Below, in pieces: positions 1-9,985 of a DNA stretch of 64,000 nt. The stretch is from Babesia bovis T2Bo (lineage: Eukaryota; Apicomplexa; Aconoidasida; Piroplasmida; Babesiidae). The stretch's first letter is position 1, and every line of letters begins with the position of its first letter. The stretch is from contig NW_026261571.1 of assembly GCF_000165395.2 (NCBI RefSeq), positions 1,733,578 through 1,797,577 of the forward strand, read 5' to 3'. Both the position numbers and the translations under genes were made by a program. Under the pieces are notes generated by a model. It did no database searches. It was not told the origin of the DNA and saw nothing but the letters and a program-made list of their open reading frames with translations.

Positions 1-492
1 GTCTATACCAAACAAAACAATATGGACACTGTAGAATAGTTATATAGCACTAGATTAGACATTAGGGTACTATGGAAGCACACCACCTAGTGGTATAATG
101 GATATGGCCCGTATTATACATAGAAAAGATATATAACGTGTCTTTTGCCATAGTACACATTTAGGTGTTCTATAACTAATTTTGAATGCTAGAATCTTGG
201 TATTAACAAGTGTCCAGGACGATTACACCAATATTGGCCCAAATGACACTGGGTGACCACGAAAATATATCACTCAAAAAATGTATGTAGTAGACATGCT
301 TATATAAATAGATATATTTAATATAACCCTAGAGTCGTAATATGAATGCCACTATGTTATATCTAGTGACATCATTGACCATACCCGACGGACTGTGGTG
401 AAGCACTCTTAAAATGGCATTAATACCATTCAAGCACAATTTTTCATTATTCCTATATAAATAACATAGACTTCAGATACTGGATATAAGGA
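1..492. other. Intergenic, AT-rich; upstream region of the FtsH gene
   Basis: No convincing open frame or RNA signature is visible on either strand. The stretch just before the FtsH ATG is A/T-rich and presumably holds its promoter and 5' UTR; no specific motif can be named. Confidence 0.4.
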
Positions 493-2469
493 ATGGATCC
501 CGCGAACACACGAAGACCGCCACTAGGAGGCGCGCAATACTCCAACGCATCGTATGATGAACAGGATTATGCATACGAATATGATAATGACTCATCGGCA
601 ATAACACGACCATTCTTCGGCAAACACGCCGGATTCGCACAGATGCCATACAGCCACGATCGCAATGGCGAAACACCAATGACCGACCCAGGAAGTACCA
701 CGAGCTTCGCAGCCAATATCAGTAGTGGATTGGCAAACAAATGGAATATGTTCCGCAGCAGTATATACAAATCACTACCACCGGAGACTCCATCGGTCAT
801 CACTGGACCGTCGCCAATGGCACAAAATATGAGTAAATCCGCATGGTCGTTTAACGTACCGTCAGTTATGTCATACTTCATGACGTCTGTATACAACTCA
901 TGTGTTACATTACTGTCAGCGGGAATGTGGCTGCTGCTACAGGTACTGGGAATAGCTGCAGGAGTTGTACTTACAGGACTCATATTAACGGCACTAGGTA
1001 GCTTCCTTGTGCCAAAAGATAATGATTTCGGTAATGTAACGCCGAAGAATAAACCGGCTACCAGAGATGACCGGACGCAACAGACGGCACCACCACCTGA
1101 AAGACCACCTGTTATGCTAGAACGAGTGTACTTCAAGGATATAATGGGCATAGACGAGGCGAAAGAAGAGTTAATGGAAGTAGTGAAGTTCATTAAACAG
1201 CCTAAACTATACCACGATATTGGAGCTAAGATACCAAAAGGCGTTTTGTTAGTGGGACCACCAGGAACTGGGAAGACAATGCTAGCCAAGGCAGTAGCCA
1301 CCGAAGCTAACATACCCTTTATATATACCAGTGGACCGGAGTTTGTGGAAATATTCGTGGGTCAGGGTGCGCAACGAGTACGTAATTTATTTGCAAAAGC
1401 AAGGAAGCAAGCACCATGTATAGTTTTTATAGATGAAATTGATGCCATAGGAGCCAAGAGAGCGTCAGGATCACTAGGTGGACAAAATCGCGAACATGAC
1501 CAAACCTTAAACCAGCTGCTAGTAGAAATGGATGGATTCAATCTGTCCACAGGAATCACCGTGCTGGCAGCAACAAACAGAATGGAGGCACTTGATAGAG
1601 CACTACTAAGACCAGGTAGATTCGATCGGGTAGTGCATATACCACTGCCTTCACTAGACGGCCGTGAAGCTATACTCAAGAGATACCTATCGGGAATAAA
1701 ATATGACAAGGATAACGTAGATGTCAGGGCATTGGCCAAGCTGACACCAGGGTACTCCGGTGCAGATTTGAAAAACCTAGTCAATGAAGCTGCACTTAAC
1801 TGTGTACGTAGCGGGAGAACACAAGTAAGCACAACTGATCTACAGGAAGCAAGAGATAAAGTAGGTATGGGATCAATACGACGAACGACGCAACCTGAAT
1901 TGCAAAGGAAGATGACGGCATACCACGAAGCGGGCCATGCACTGGTAGCATTCCACCTGTACCCAGATGCTGACCCTGTACATAAAGCGACCATCATACA
2001 TAGAGGGTCCGCATTGGGATTCGTAGAACAACTGCCTGAAGATGATAGGCAAAGCTATAAACTAGCACAAATGAAAGCAAGATTGGCTATATGCATGGGA
2101 GGACGTATCGCAGAAGAACTTGTATTCGGAAAGGAAAATGTAACATCAGGAGCATCCAGTGATATTGTAGCAGCATCGGAATTGGCATACAGAATGGTCA
2201 CAGAATGGGGAATGAGCCCAAAATTAGGACCTGTCAATCTAAGACGAATCGGTGGTATACAAACACCACATGGAACACGTAAACTGTCACATGATACTGC
2301 ACAGACTGTGGAGCAAGAAGTTGAAAGATTAGTTAGCGAAGCACACTTCCGTGCAGCATCCATACTACGGAGACATCGAAACCAGCTAGAACGAATTGCT
2401 GAACGACTACTGGAAGAGGAAACTTTAACCGGTGAACAGATTCGACAGATAATCGCCGAAACTCGATAA
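493..2469 (+). CDS. FtsH/Yme1-type ATP-dependent zinc metalloprotease
   Basis: A membrane-anchored AAA+ protease (658 aa) that unfolds and degrades membrane proteins in organelles. Seen directly: one long hydrophobic segment at residues ~140-172; an AAA domain with Walker A GPPGTGKT at 255-262 and Walker B ending DEID at 314-317; an M41 peptidase domain with the zinc motif HEAGH at 478-482; and the third ligand Asp557 in the motif SGASSD. All catalytic residues look intact. In this family one membrane span is typical of i-AAA (Yme1-like) enzymes, though apicomplexans also have an apicoplast FtsH. The N-terminus (~130 aa) is Ser/Asn/Tyr-rich with no clear targeting peptide, so mitochondrion versus apicoplast cannot be decided. 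Single exon. It converges on Vps16 with about 60 bases between the stop codons. Confidence 0.93.
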   Translation: MDPANTRRPPLGGAQYSNASYDEQDYAYEYDNDSSAITRPFFGKHAGFAQMPYSHDRNGETPMTDPGSTTSFAANISSGLANKWNMFRSSIYKSLPPETPSVITGPSPMAQNMSKSAWSFNVPSVMSYFMTSVYNSCVTLLSAGMWLLLQVLGIAAGVVLTGLILTALGSFLVPKDNDFGNVTPKNKPATRDDRTQQTAPPPERPPVMLERVYFKDIMGIDEAKEELMEVVKFIKQPKLYHDIGAKIPKGVLLVGPPGTGKTMLAKAVATEANIPFIYTSGPEFVEIFVGQGAQRVRNLFAKARKQAPCIVFIDEIDAIGAKRASGSLGGQNREHDQTLNQLLVEMDGFNLSTGITVLAATNRMEALDRALLRPGRFDRVVHIPLPSLDGREAILKRYLSGIKYDKDNVDVRALAKLTPGYSGADLKNLVNEAALNCVRSGRTQVSTTDLQEARDKVGMGSIRRTTQPELQRKMTAYHEAGHALVAFHLYPDADPVHKATIIHRGSALGFVEQLPEDDRQSYKLAQMKARLAICMGGRIAEELVFGKENVTSGASSDIVAASELAYRMVTEWGMSPKLGPVNLRRIGGIQTPHGTRKLSHDTAQTVEQEVERLVSEAHFRAASILRRHRNQLERIAERLLEEETLTGEQIRQIIAETR

Positions 2470-2529
2470 TACCGAGGATTAACTAATCGCAACCTAACGT
2501 AGTAATGTATCAACACTATATAGCCAATA

Positions 2530-5343
2530 TTAACCGTGCCAAAGTCTCCTAGATATACTAGATATCAAAGATGAACTGGTGTCGGAACTAGGCACCACGG
2601 AAACACCAGAACGAACGTTCAAACGATCACGCCAATACTGCTGCTGAGGCTGACGTAAAGTCACAACCACAGACTCAACAGCACTAGTAGCACCCAATGA
2701 TAACAGTGCCTCAAGAACAAGGTCCAAAGCAGCCTTGCCATTCTTCATACAAACATACTGATTATGGGCACTCTTGTCATTAGCCATCTGTAATAAGTCG
2801 TTAATGTTATGCATCGCGTGGGCAGCAGAAAGACGACATCGCCAATGCTGGGTAAACGGCATGTTAAACTTATTAGCAAGCGAACTAGCATCCTTATTAC
2901 GCTCCAAACGATATAGCGTATAGACAGTATGCGATAAACTGCGGCCTACCAAACCAGATAAACCCGGAATGCTACGCTCAAGCTCTAGCTGCATTGAAAT
3001 CAAGCTGCGCTGATGCGATATGCAGTCACGCCATACACGAGCGTTTTCAACATGGGCACCCTTGGAAACAGCAAGAGAAGTAAAAAAATCAGAAGCAAAC
3101 TTCAACCAAGTGGAACAGTCCTCGCCCTTAGTATCAATAGACATATGTGATACCAACTGGTGTAAAGCTGGCTTAACACCTGATGATACTGGATATAACA
3201 AAGATAAAGCCTGACGAACCGCATTGACACCAGCACTGTATATGTCATCGAGACGCTCAAAAAATACTTGTAAGACGTCACCAGCACCAGCTAATCTACA
3301 CTGCTTCACAAAAACATCACGAACGCAAGTGTTGCCACGAGCAAGCTCTACGACGCCATCAAGCTTGTGACCAGATTGTAAAGGGAACAAAACCGCAGCA
3401 GCGTACATAAGGTCACAGGACTCAATAGCAACTGAACCAGCCTTGGAATACTCACCCCAAGAACATAAAGTACGGAATTTCCGAGGTAAGCTTCGCTCAC
3501 GGTCCAATAGTAATAACGCAAGGTTAAATCGTTTCTCAGCAGCAACAGCACAAGCAATGTCAGCATAAGGTAGTAACATACCAGCGTAACCATCCAAAAG
3601 CTTAGTTATGCTCTCTAATAGTTCAGAATCTGTCATGCGAGCACCCAGCTTAACACGAGTACGTACCCAATGAAGAAGAATGGGATTCTTATCAATGCCC
3701 AAAAAGTCAGATATACGCATAGCCAATAAGTGGCAGTGCTGAGCAGATAGTAACACAGATAGAAATCGAGGATCCAATGCCAATAGCTGGGAACCAGTAG
3801 TTCTAATGTCACTAACCTCAGAACGCAGTGCACTGGCAACACGTAACATAGATAACGATAGAGAACGGCTGCAAACCCTGGAGTTACTAGATGCATACTC
3901 AGGGGGACCATGTGCACCCATGGAATCAGTGGTATCGGGATTTGTCATAGGAGTTAGCACATTGGGTATACCAGGAGGATATAACTTGGTGTCTAACGTT
4001 GACCCAGGCTCTATTGAGCCCATGGCATCAGGACGTACTGAATTCAACGATAAACCAAATGATGCAGCATCTAGCAACATATAGGCAATGTCCAAATCCC
4101 AGCAGTCCAGTGCAGCTGAAGTGCAAACGGCAGCAGCGTCGTGTACCGAGTTACCTATTAAACCTAGAGTCTCACAAGCCTTGACGTCATCACGGTGAAA
4201 CATGTCAAATGAACGTAAAAGAACAGCTGAAGGACTGCATGAACCAATACCAAAAACTGATTCGAGGTCACTAGATACAATACCGATATAGTCACAACGA
4301 TCTGTGGAGAAAGCACGAATGCCACCACCATAGTCAGAAGCAACGCAACAAACTGACATGGGAAAGTGAAGAGTCGCTATGGGACTAGTGTCAATATCAT
4401 TCCCAAGAGCTAAAGTAATACCGTCATCAACCAATAGAGCCACTGCACCATGGCCAAGAACATAAACACGTGAAACTTTGTCAAACGTACCATGCCATAA
4501 AGCTGTCATAGATGTGCCGGTATATAACATAGAGCATATGGAACCACTGGCACGCTCACGTAAAACAAAGTGGGTGCCTTCGCCACCAAAAGATGCATGA
4601 CCATATGCAACCACCTCGTCATAAACTGTATCCAGTGGTGTGCCCAAATCGTGAATGTAAAGGTCAAAGTCATCAAATGAATGACATCGAACTATATCGT
4701 GAATTTTAATATAGGATACGCCATCAACTTTACATAGGATCAATATGGAATCAAACCAGTCAGCAGAGGGAAGGACACCTAAGGCTATAATGCGCAACGA
4801 AAAATCACCAATTGGAACTTGAATGCAATTGCGGCCCTCAAAACCACGCTGAAGATAGATGCAGCCAGTGTCCTTGTTAACATATACAGCACCAGCACCC
4901 CAAACGTGTATAATAACCATATCAGGGTCCAAATTCACACCGCGAAGGTCACTCTCGATGACTTGTAAATAGAAGTGCTGCATAAACTCACCGTGAGCAG
5001 AAAATACACGAACGCAGGCATTCTTAAATATAGCAACCAAAAGACCGTCGTCACTCCAATGAAGTGATAGCAATGTATCCAAACGAACTAGCCACGGAAC
5101 GGATGTCACCAAACCAAACGAACCACCGCGAAATATGCGCAACTGACATTTAACATTCTCAGCAAACGATGATGCAGGGTCCAAGCGGTCGCTGACTACT
5201 GCAACCAATGAACCTAAGGGAGCAACAGCCCAAACGTCATCAGCAGTACCACGCCAACTTGGCGGAGTCAACGACCAGGATTCGCGCTCAACGCTCCTGT
5301 CACCCAAAGAGTGCCATTGCTCCACGGGCGAACGGAAGTCCAT
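2530..5343 (-). CDS. VPS16: Vps16, core subunit of HOPS/CORVET tethering complexes
   Basis: Vps16 is a class C Vps protein that binds the SM protein Vps33 and tethers endosomal/vacuolar membranes; in apicomplexans these complexes also serve secretory organelle biogenesis. The ~937-residue protein has an N-terminal beta-propeller-like half and an alpha-solenoid C-terminal half. Family resemblance is clear in the N-terminal block (WHSLGD, then the GLLVAIFKNACVRVFSAHGE stretch) and in the C-terminal block containing LELERSIPGLSGLVGRSL followed by FTQHWRCRLSAAHAM. I place the start at the internal Met at 5343 because family members begin shortly before the W-x-x-LGD motif; an upstream in-frame Met lies at 5361. 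Single exon. Confidence 0.85.
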   Translation of the reverse strand: MDFRSPVEQWHSLGDRSVERESWSLTPPSWRGTADDVWAVAPLGSLVAVVSDRLDPASSFAENVKCQLRIFRGGSFGLVTSVPWLVRLDTLLSLHWSDDGLLVAIFKNACVRVFSAHGEFMQHFYLQVIESDLRGVNLDPDMVIIHVWGAGAVYVNKDTGCIYLQRGFEGRNCIQVPIGDFSLRIIALGVLPSADWFDSILILCKVDGVSYIKIHDIVRCHSFDDFDLYIHDLGTPLDTVYDEVVAYGHASFGGEGTHFVLRERASGSICSMLYTGTSMTALWHGTFDKVSRVYVLGHGAVALLVDDGITLALGNDIDTSPIATLHFPMSVCCVASDYGGGIRAFSTDRCDYIGIVSSDLESVFGIGSCSPSAVLLRSFDMFHRDDVKACETLGLIGNSVHDAAAVCTSAALDCWDLDIAYMLLDAASFGLSLNSVRPDAMGSIEPGSTLDTKLYPPGIPNVLTPMTNPDTTDSMGAHGPPEYASSNSRVCSRSLSLSMLRVASALRSEVSDIRTTGSQLLALDPRFLSVLLSAQHCHLLAMRISDFLGIDKNPILLHWVRTRVKLGARMTDSELLESITKLLDGYAGMLLPYADIACAVAAEKRFNLALLLLDRERSLPRKFRTLCSWGEYSKAGSVAIESCDLMYAAAVLFPLQSGHKLDGVVELARGNTCVRDVFVKQCRLAGAGDVLQVFFERLDDIYSAGVNAVRQALSLLYPVSSGVKPALHQLVSHMSIDTKGEDCSTWLKFASDFFTSLAVSKGAHVENARVWRDCISHQRSLISMQLELERSIPGLSGLVGRSLSHTVYTLYRLERNKDASSLANKFNMPFTQHWRCRLSAAHAMHNINDLLQMANDKSAHNQYVCMKNGKAALDLVLEALLSLGATSAVESVVVTLRQPQQQYWRDRLNVRSGVSVVPSSDTSSSLISSISRRLWHG

Positions 5344-5919
5344 CGAAAATGAACTAAGCACCTATACGATGCCTAAAGTTGACCATCATACCAGAAGCTA
5401 CGATGACGTTAATCTATAAGATACCAATAAATAACGGATACATACAAATATTATGTCATATTGAATAATTACGAATAGTGCAGTAATAAATGTGTTAACC
5501 TCCAGAGGCGTAATACCACCTTAACGACAGACAGATACACATCACAAAGTATAGACCAAAGTTGGAATCACGTAAACTATAGATCTATATCTACCTTTAT
5601 ATATTCGAACTAACGAATGTGTAATTGCTCAAGGCCTAAAAACGCCAACAGTGACCAGGGAATCCACGAAGAACACACAGTTGAACTAACAGCGGTGTTA
5701 AATAGATAAGACAATATAATTGATACATTCTAGCGTAACATAGAGGTGTACGTAAAGAATTGAGCGTTACTTTACAACCCAAAAGGAAGTAATAGCAGTA
5801 TAAGATTAGCGATATAGAATAGTAGTATACATCATAGGTATTCCTGGTGTCAATGAAATGTAACTAACACCAAAAGGAGTGTACAAATGATTAACCGTGA
5901 CAATGTCCATAGACAATAC
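5344..5919. other. Intergenic between Vps16 and Pfs2
   Basis: About 560 AT-rich bases between two same-strand genes. It should hold the Vps16 promoter and the Pfs2 3' end. The only short open frame here (about 5850-6056, minus) is a shifted frame of the Pfs2 tail and shows no protein-like character. Confidence 0.4.
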
Positions 5920-7260
5920 CTAACGAGTGTCAGAACCAACTGATAACACAGTTGATATGTCAAGCGTGTCCAACTTGAAACGTGATAATGGAAATGACTT
6001 GACCAATTCACCATCAGCGAATTCACGAGCCTCCTGATGCTGCTGAAGCAGACCACCAGGCTGACTGCGACTCCAAAAACGAACTACACGATCCTCGGAA
6101 CATGTAGCCAACATGTGGCCCATGGGATGCCAGTCCATAGCTAAAGTGGCAGTGTCACGCTCGTCACCCAAATTCACATTCAATACAGCCAAAGGCTCAG
6201 CAAAATTGCTAGAAAAGTAAAATAAACGCGACTTGTTGTCACAAACAGCGAATACATTGCGCTGGACAGGGTTCCAACCAATGGTAGTAGGAATAGTCAT
6301 CAGCTTCATAGGAGTTGGATTGGCACCTGATACAGTAACTGTACTACTGGATACCGGTGTGGCAATGCGATATAACAACAACTGCTTCATCATACGTAAG
6401 TCCCATAGCTTCACTAAACCATCAACACCAGCGGTCAAAAAGGAATAGCCATCGGGGTTCCATGATACCTTGCAAATGGGAGCTTTGTGAGCGTGGATAG
6501 TAGATATCTGCTCACGAGTTGAAGGGTCCCAAAGTGATACCACATTAATCTTACTGCCAGTGGCAATCAATGACCTAGATGGATGCCACTGCAAACATGA
6601 TACACTGGTAGTGTCAACATGAGCACCACTTAAAACACCCTCTAGCTCACGACGCTGGACGTCCCAAATATGAGGTGAATACGTATCAGCACAGGCACAA
6701 ACCTTAGAGCCATTGTGTGACATGGAAAGATCCAATACAGGCTTGCTTAATCCCTCAAATAAAGTGTTGTCAAGTAAACTTAAAGCTGGAGATAACAAAG
6801 CAAGCTTGCCATACTCATCACCGGATATTAAATAGTCACCGTCAGGAGACCATTCCAAAGCTGTAACACTGCCACCACTCACAGGGTAACGCTTAATGTC
6901 GTCAAAATGAAAAGTTAAACCGTTCCACATAATCAACTTGCCACCCTGACTACCAGCAAGTAAAGTCTTGCCATTGGGAAACCAACGTAAACTGACAATA
7001 GGGAATTTGTTGCGATTGAAAGAAGCATGAGCTAAATGACTGCAGACACCATTGTAGTTATTACCAAAACTGGAATAACAAAATGGTGGACGAACAATGT
7101 TAAAGTCCAAAGGAGTGTCACGATGACGAGGTATCCTCAAACGACGCTCGTACTTGCCATGGGTTAACCAAGGAACTAATGTGGGAGCGTAATCTATACA
7201 AATGCGATCTACACCCATGCGCTGAGCAAGCGGGATGGAGTCATTAGGGTCCTCAGCCAT
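5920..7260 (-). CDS. Pfs2/WDR33-like WD40 subunit of the cleavage and polyadenylation factor
   Basis: Pfs2/WDR33 is the WD40 subunit of CPF/CPSF; the metazoan protein helps recognise the AAUAAA signal. The 446-residue protein has about seven WD repeats (residues ~85-390). The diagnostic family blocks are visible: [19 protein letters not shown] followed by a WNGLTF motif, then [18 protein letters not shown], the [15 protein letters not shown] block, and [15 protein letters not shown] with KLWDLR. The order and spacing match WDR33/Pfs2 rather than generic WD40 proteins. There is no long Gly/Pro-rich metazoan tail. The start codon lies only 12 bases after the stop codon of the L1 gene on the same strand, so its 5' UTR must overlap the L1 coding region. 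Confidence 0.85.
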   Translation of the reverse strand: MAEDPNDSIPLAQRMGVDRICIDYAPTLVPWLTHGKYERRLRIPRHRDTPLDFNIVRPPFCYSSFGNNYNGVCSHLAHASFNRNKFPIVSLRWFPNGKTLLAGSQGGKLIMWNGLTFHFDDIKRYPVSGGSVTALEWSPDGDYLISGDEYGKLALLSPALSLLDNTLFEGLSKPVLDLSMSHNGSKVCACADTYSPHIWDVQRRELEGVLSGAHVDTTSVSCLQWHPSRSLIATGSKINVVSLWDPSTREQISTIHAHKAPICKVSWNPDGYSFLTAGVDGLVKLWDLRMMKQLLLYRIATPVSSSTVTVSGANPTPMKLMTIPTTIGWNPVQRNVFAVCDNKSRLFYFSSNFAEPLAVLNVNLGDERDTATLAMDWHPMGHMLATCSEDRVVRFWSRSQPGGLLQQHQEAREFADGELVKSFPLSRFKLDTLDISTVLSVGSDTR

Positions 7261-7272
7261 TGTTGTAACAAA

Positions 7273-8505
7273 CTAATAGAGTCTCTTGCGCTTTGAACGA
7301 ACACGACAACCAAGGTCCTTCAAACTTATACGGAACGATGGGCCCATACTAGAAGATACATAAGCAGCAGAAAGCAACTGGGAACCAGCAAATTCAGGCC
7401 TGTTGTTGCGCAAATAATCAACAATCGCAAGTAAATTCTCACGAATGTCCTCACGAACCATAGTAACGTCAGCAAAATTGCATTTCACATCACCAGCACG
7501 ATCAGAACGCAAAATAAATGTATTGCAATTCTCAACCTGCATAACACGCTCTAACAGATCCTCAGTATGCTGAATGCAAGTGCCAACAGTTAACGATGGC
7601 ATCAAACCACGACGACCGAGGGAACGGCCAATAGCTGAAAGCTTGTGAAATGTAGCCAAATCAGATAACACAAAGTCAACCTTGGGGTAATCATCAGCTA
7701 ATTTAAAAGTGTCAATCAATTCAGCACCACCCACAAAAACAACCTTTGAACAGTTCAAAGCACGCACCTGATCGCAAATATCAGGCTTAGCAAATACACC
7801 AATACGACAACGACGCGATTTTAAAGATTGATGAGGAATAGTAATCAAACGAGCATACTGAGCTGCAGTAGCACGAATCTTCTTACGACTCAAAGGAACG
7901 TGAAGTGATACGTCAATACCCTCAGTAAAACGCGTACCAGATATCAATTTTATACGGTCAATAGCCTCCAATAAGGAATACTCAACACCCTTCTCTGGAA
8001 GGTAACGAGCCTTCTTAAGAAGCCTACGAGGAAGTGACTTAGCTTTCTTGGAAGTATTCGCAGAAGTATCCGTGATAGCTTTTAAATCTAGAGATTCAGT
8101 GCCAACAGCTGATTGGCCTGATCCTTTAGAATTGTCCGTTACTTTATCCTCAGTACTTCCAGATTCTGACGCCTTCTTAGCACCCTTTACAATAACAAAT
8201 TGCTTTAAGCACTCGTCAATGTCCTCACGAGGTATGCCAAGAGCTAAGGAACGCTCAATAAACTCGTCACGGTCGGCAACAGTGCCACTAAACGAAGAAG
8301 GCTTTAGACTTTTAGAACCACCACGCCTACCAGTAGCATATATACCGCGAACACGGTAAGTCAAAGGCAAGCTATTTAGACCCGTGTAATGATATATATA
8401 ACAAACAGGAGGCACTACAGTAACTCCATGAACATTGACAACATTCCCTAAAGATAGAAAGACCCAAAACATACGCAACAAGGCCCAAGCTATACAAGGG
8501 AACAT
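7273..8505 (-). CDS. Organellar (probably apicoplast) large-subunit ribosomal protein L1 (uL1)
   Basis: uL1 binds 23S rRNA at the mobile L1 stalk and assists tRNA release. The L1 fold spans roughly the last 240 residues, with recognisable blocks such as DVSLHVPLSRKK, a VGGAELIDTFK region, and the SLGRRGLMPSLTVGTC loop that corresponds to the bacterial LGPRGLMPNPK-like signature. An N-terminal extension of about 160 residues begins with a hydrophobic, signal-peptide-like stretch (IAWALLRMFWVFLSLGNVV) followed by a basic, Ser/Lys-rich region, the layout expected of a bipartite apicoplast leader. I chose the Met at 8505 because it places the hydrophobic core at the N-terminus; the open frame extends to 8562. 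A mitochondrial role is less likely but not excluded. Confidence 0.82.
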   Translation of the reverse strand: MFPCIAWALLRMFWVFLSLGNVVNVHGVTVVPPVCYIYHYTGLNSLPLTYRVRGIYATGRRGGSKSLKPSSFSGTVADRDEFIERSLALGIPREDIDECLKQFVIVKGAKKASESGSTEDKVTDNSKGSGQSAVGTESLDLKAITDTSANTSKKAKSLPRRLLKKARYLPEKGVEYSLLEAIDRIKLISGTRFTEGIDVSLHVPLSRKKIRATAAQYARLITIPHQSLKSRRCRIGVFAKPDICDQVRALNCSKVVFVGGAELIDTFKLADDYPKVDFVLSDLATFHKLSAIGRSLGRRGLMPSLTVGTCIQHTEDLLERVMQVENCNTFILRSDRAGDVKCNFADVTMVREDIRENLLAIVDYLRNNRPEFAGSQLLSAAYVSSSMGPSFRISLKDLGCRVRSKRKRLY

Positions 8506-9985
8506 CTTGCAGCCATCATTGCTGCAGATATTAGAAACAAGCCAACAAATTGCTACTACCACATAATGTTGTAAGCTTTCAAGTGAATATAAACAGAGCA
8601 GTAACTACAAAACCGCACAATTGAGGCACTATCAACACAGAGTACCAGTATATACACATTTTATATATAAACACGAAAAATGCATTTAGGCATGTACAGT
8701 GTTGATATACTGTATATTGTAGTAAATATTTTACTTTTTAACCAAGGAATCCTTAGCATATAACCCTTGTGGATCCCAATTGTCTTGGTACAGTTCAAGG
8801 ACCATAAACAGGGTTATACTTAGTGAGTATATAGCTCATAATGGTTTTAATAACATATCAACTATGTGGATATTGTTGTTTGCTTAACAATGGATTCCAC
8901 AAGGAATTTGTAACCTATAGTACCAATACCTCCGAAACAAAAGGGGTCAATACTGATTGTATAATAACAGTGTAGAAAATAAAAACAGATTGGACACAAA
9001 TAATGATATGTTACGCCCAGTATCATGTGAATCTACCTGCATACAGAGTACTGATACTTTTGTGCACTAAATATAGAACGAATATAACCAATATATACTA
9101 AGGAATCTAAGATGACCATAACAAATGAACAAGTAAGATCCACAGATATCCCTGATATTATAACATATAGGGCGATATAACCCGTGCAGTATAGCTTATA
9201 GTACATGAGCACGAGTGTCACGTAATACCCTAGACTCCCGCCCGGCACATGTGTTACCGCCAAAATAAAAACGTTGATAATGCAATGTAATATAGTGAAC
9301 ATATAAACATTATTTAAAACACGCTGCCATTACATAGTACTAAAAAATATGCTAATGTAACCCATAACAGTGACCTAAAAAAGTAAATGCAATTTTCAAA
9401 CTATAACCTCATATAGACACGCTATATATAGCATTTAACAATGTAATAGTACAAACAGAGGAGAGAAAACCAATTTTCTAAAAAGAGGCTGGGAATTGCT
9501 CTGATAAATCCAATCTCTGTAGAGAATGATGTATCACTAAAAACCGATACTATCCATAACAAAGACTCATATAAACTGTAGAAGAAGTGTTGATACGACA
9601 CAAAAGAAAATGAGCACTGGCAATGTTACACCACCGTGTACACCATGAAGGTAAAGCAATAATGCACATCGTAAACTCATGCTACATATGTGTACAGTGT
9701 AATCTAAATTATAAAAATGGTACTTTAAGTGCCAAAAATAAATAACAAGATCGAATAGGTAACACCGTTACACATTAAACGCGACGCAAGAAGAACACCT
9801 GCAAAGCATTTTAAACACCTATACCAAGGATATATAACATTTAAATATTGAACCCATATAAAATAAATGCAGAAGATACCATAAAATATCTAAAAAGTAA
9901 CAAAAAAAGGATACAATGCAACTAAACTAGGAATATACAAATAAACAAAAAAACAGTTTTATATCCATATAGAGATATAAAGGAA
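8506..9985. promoter_or_regulatory. Long divergent intergenic region (~1.4 kb)
   Basis: The spacer separates the minus-strand L1 gene from the plus-strand Asn-rich gene and must contain both promoters. It is strongly AT-rich and full of stops. The longest open frame (9033-9302, minus, 89 codons) is Tyr/Ile/Val-rich and reads like translated AT-rich noncoding DNA. No tRNA, snRNA or tandem repeat was recognised. It is one of the longest gaps in the otherwise compact core. Confidence 0.4.

Noticed and set aside
567..2516. Long minus-strand open frames opposite FtsH (567-1313, 1362-1997, 2055-2516)
   Set aside because: They are antisense shadows of the FtsH coding region, Ser/Leu-rich and without family features.
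9033..9302. 89-codon minus-strand frame in the L1/Asn-rich spacer
   Set aside because: Ile/Val/Tyr-rich translation of AT-rich DNA, no flanking exons, no recognisable domain.
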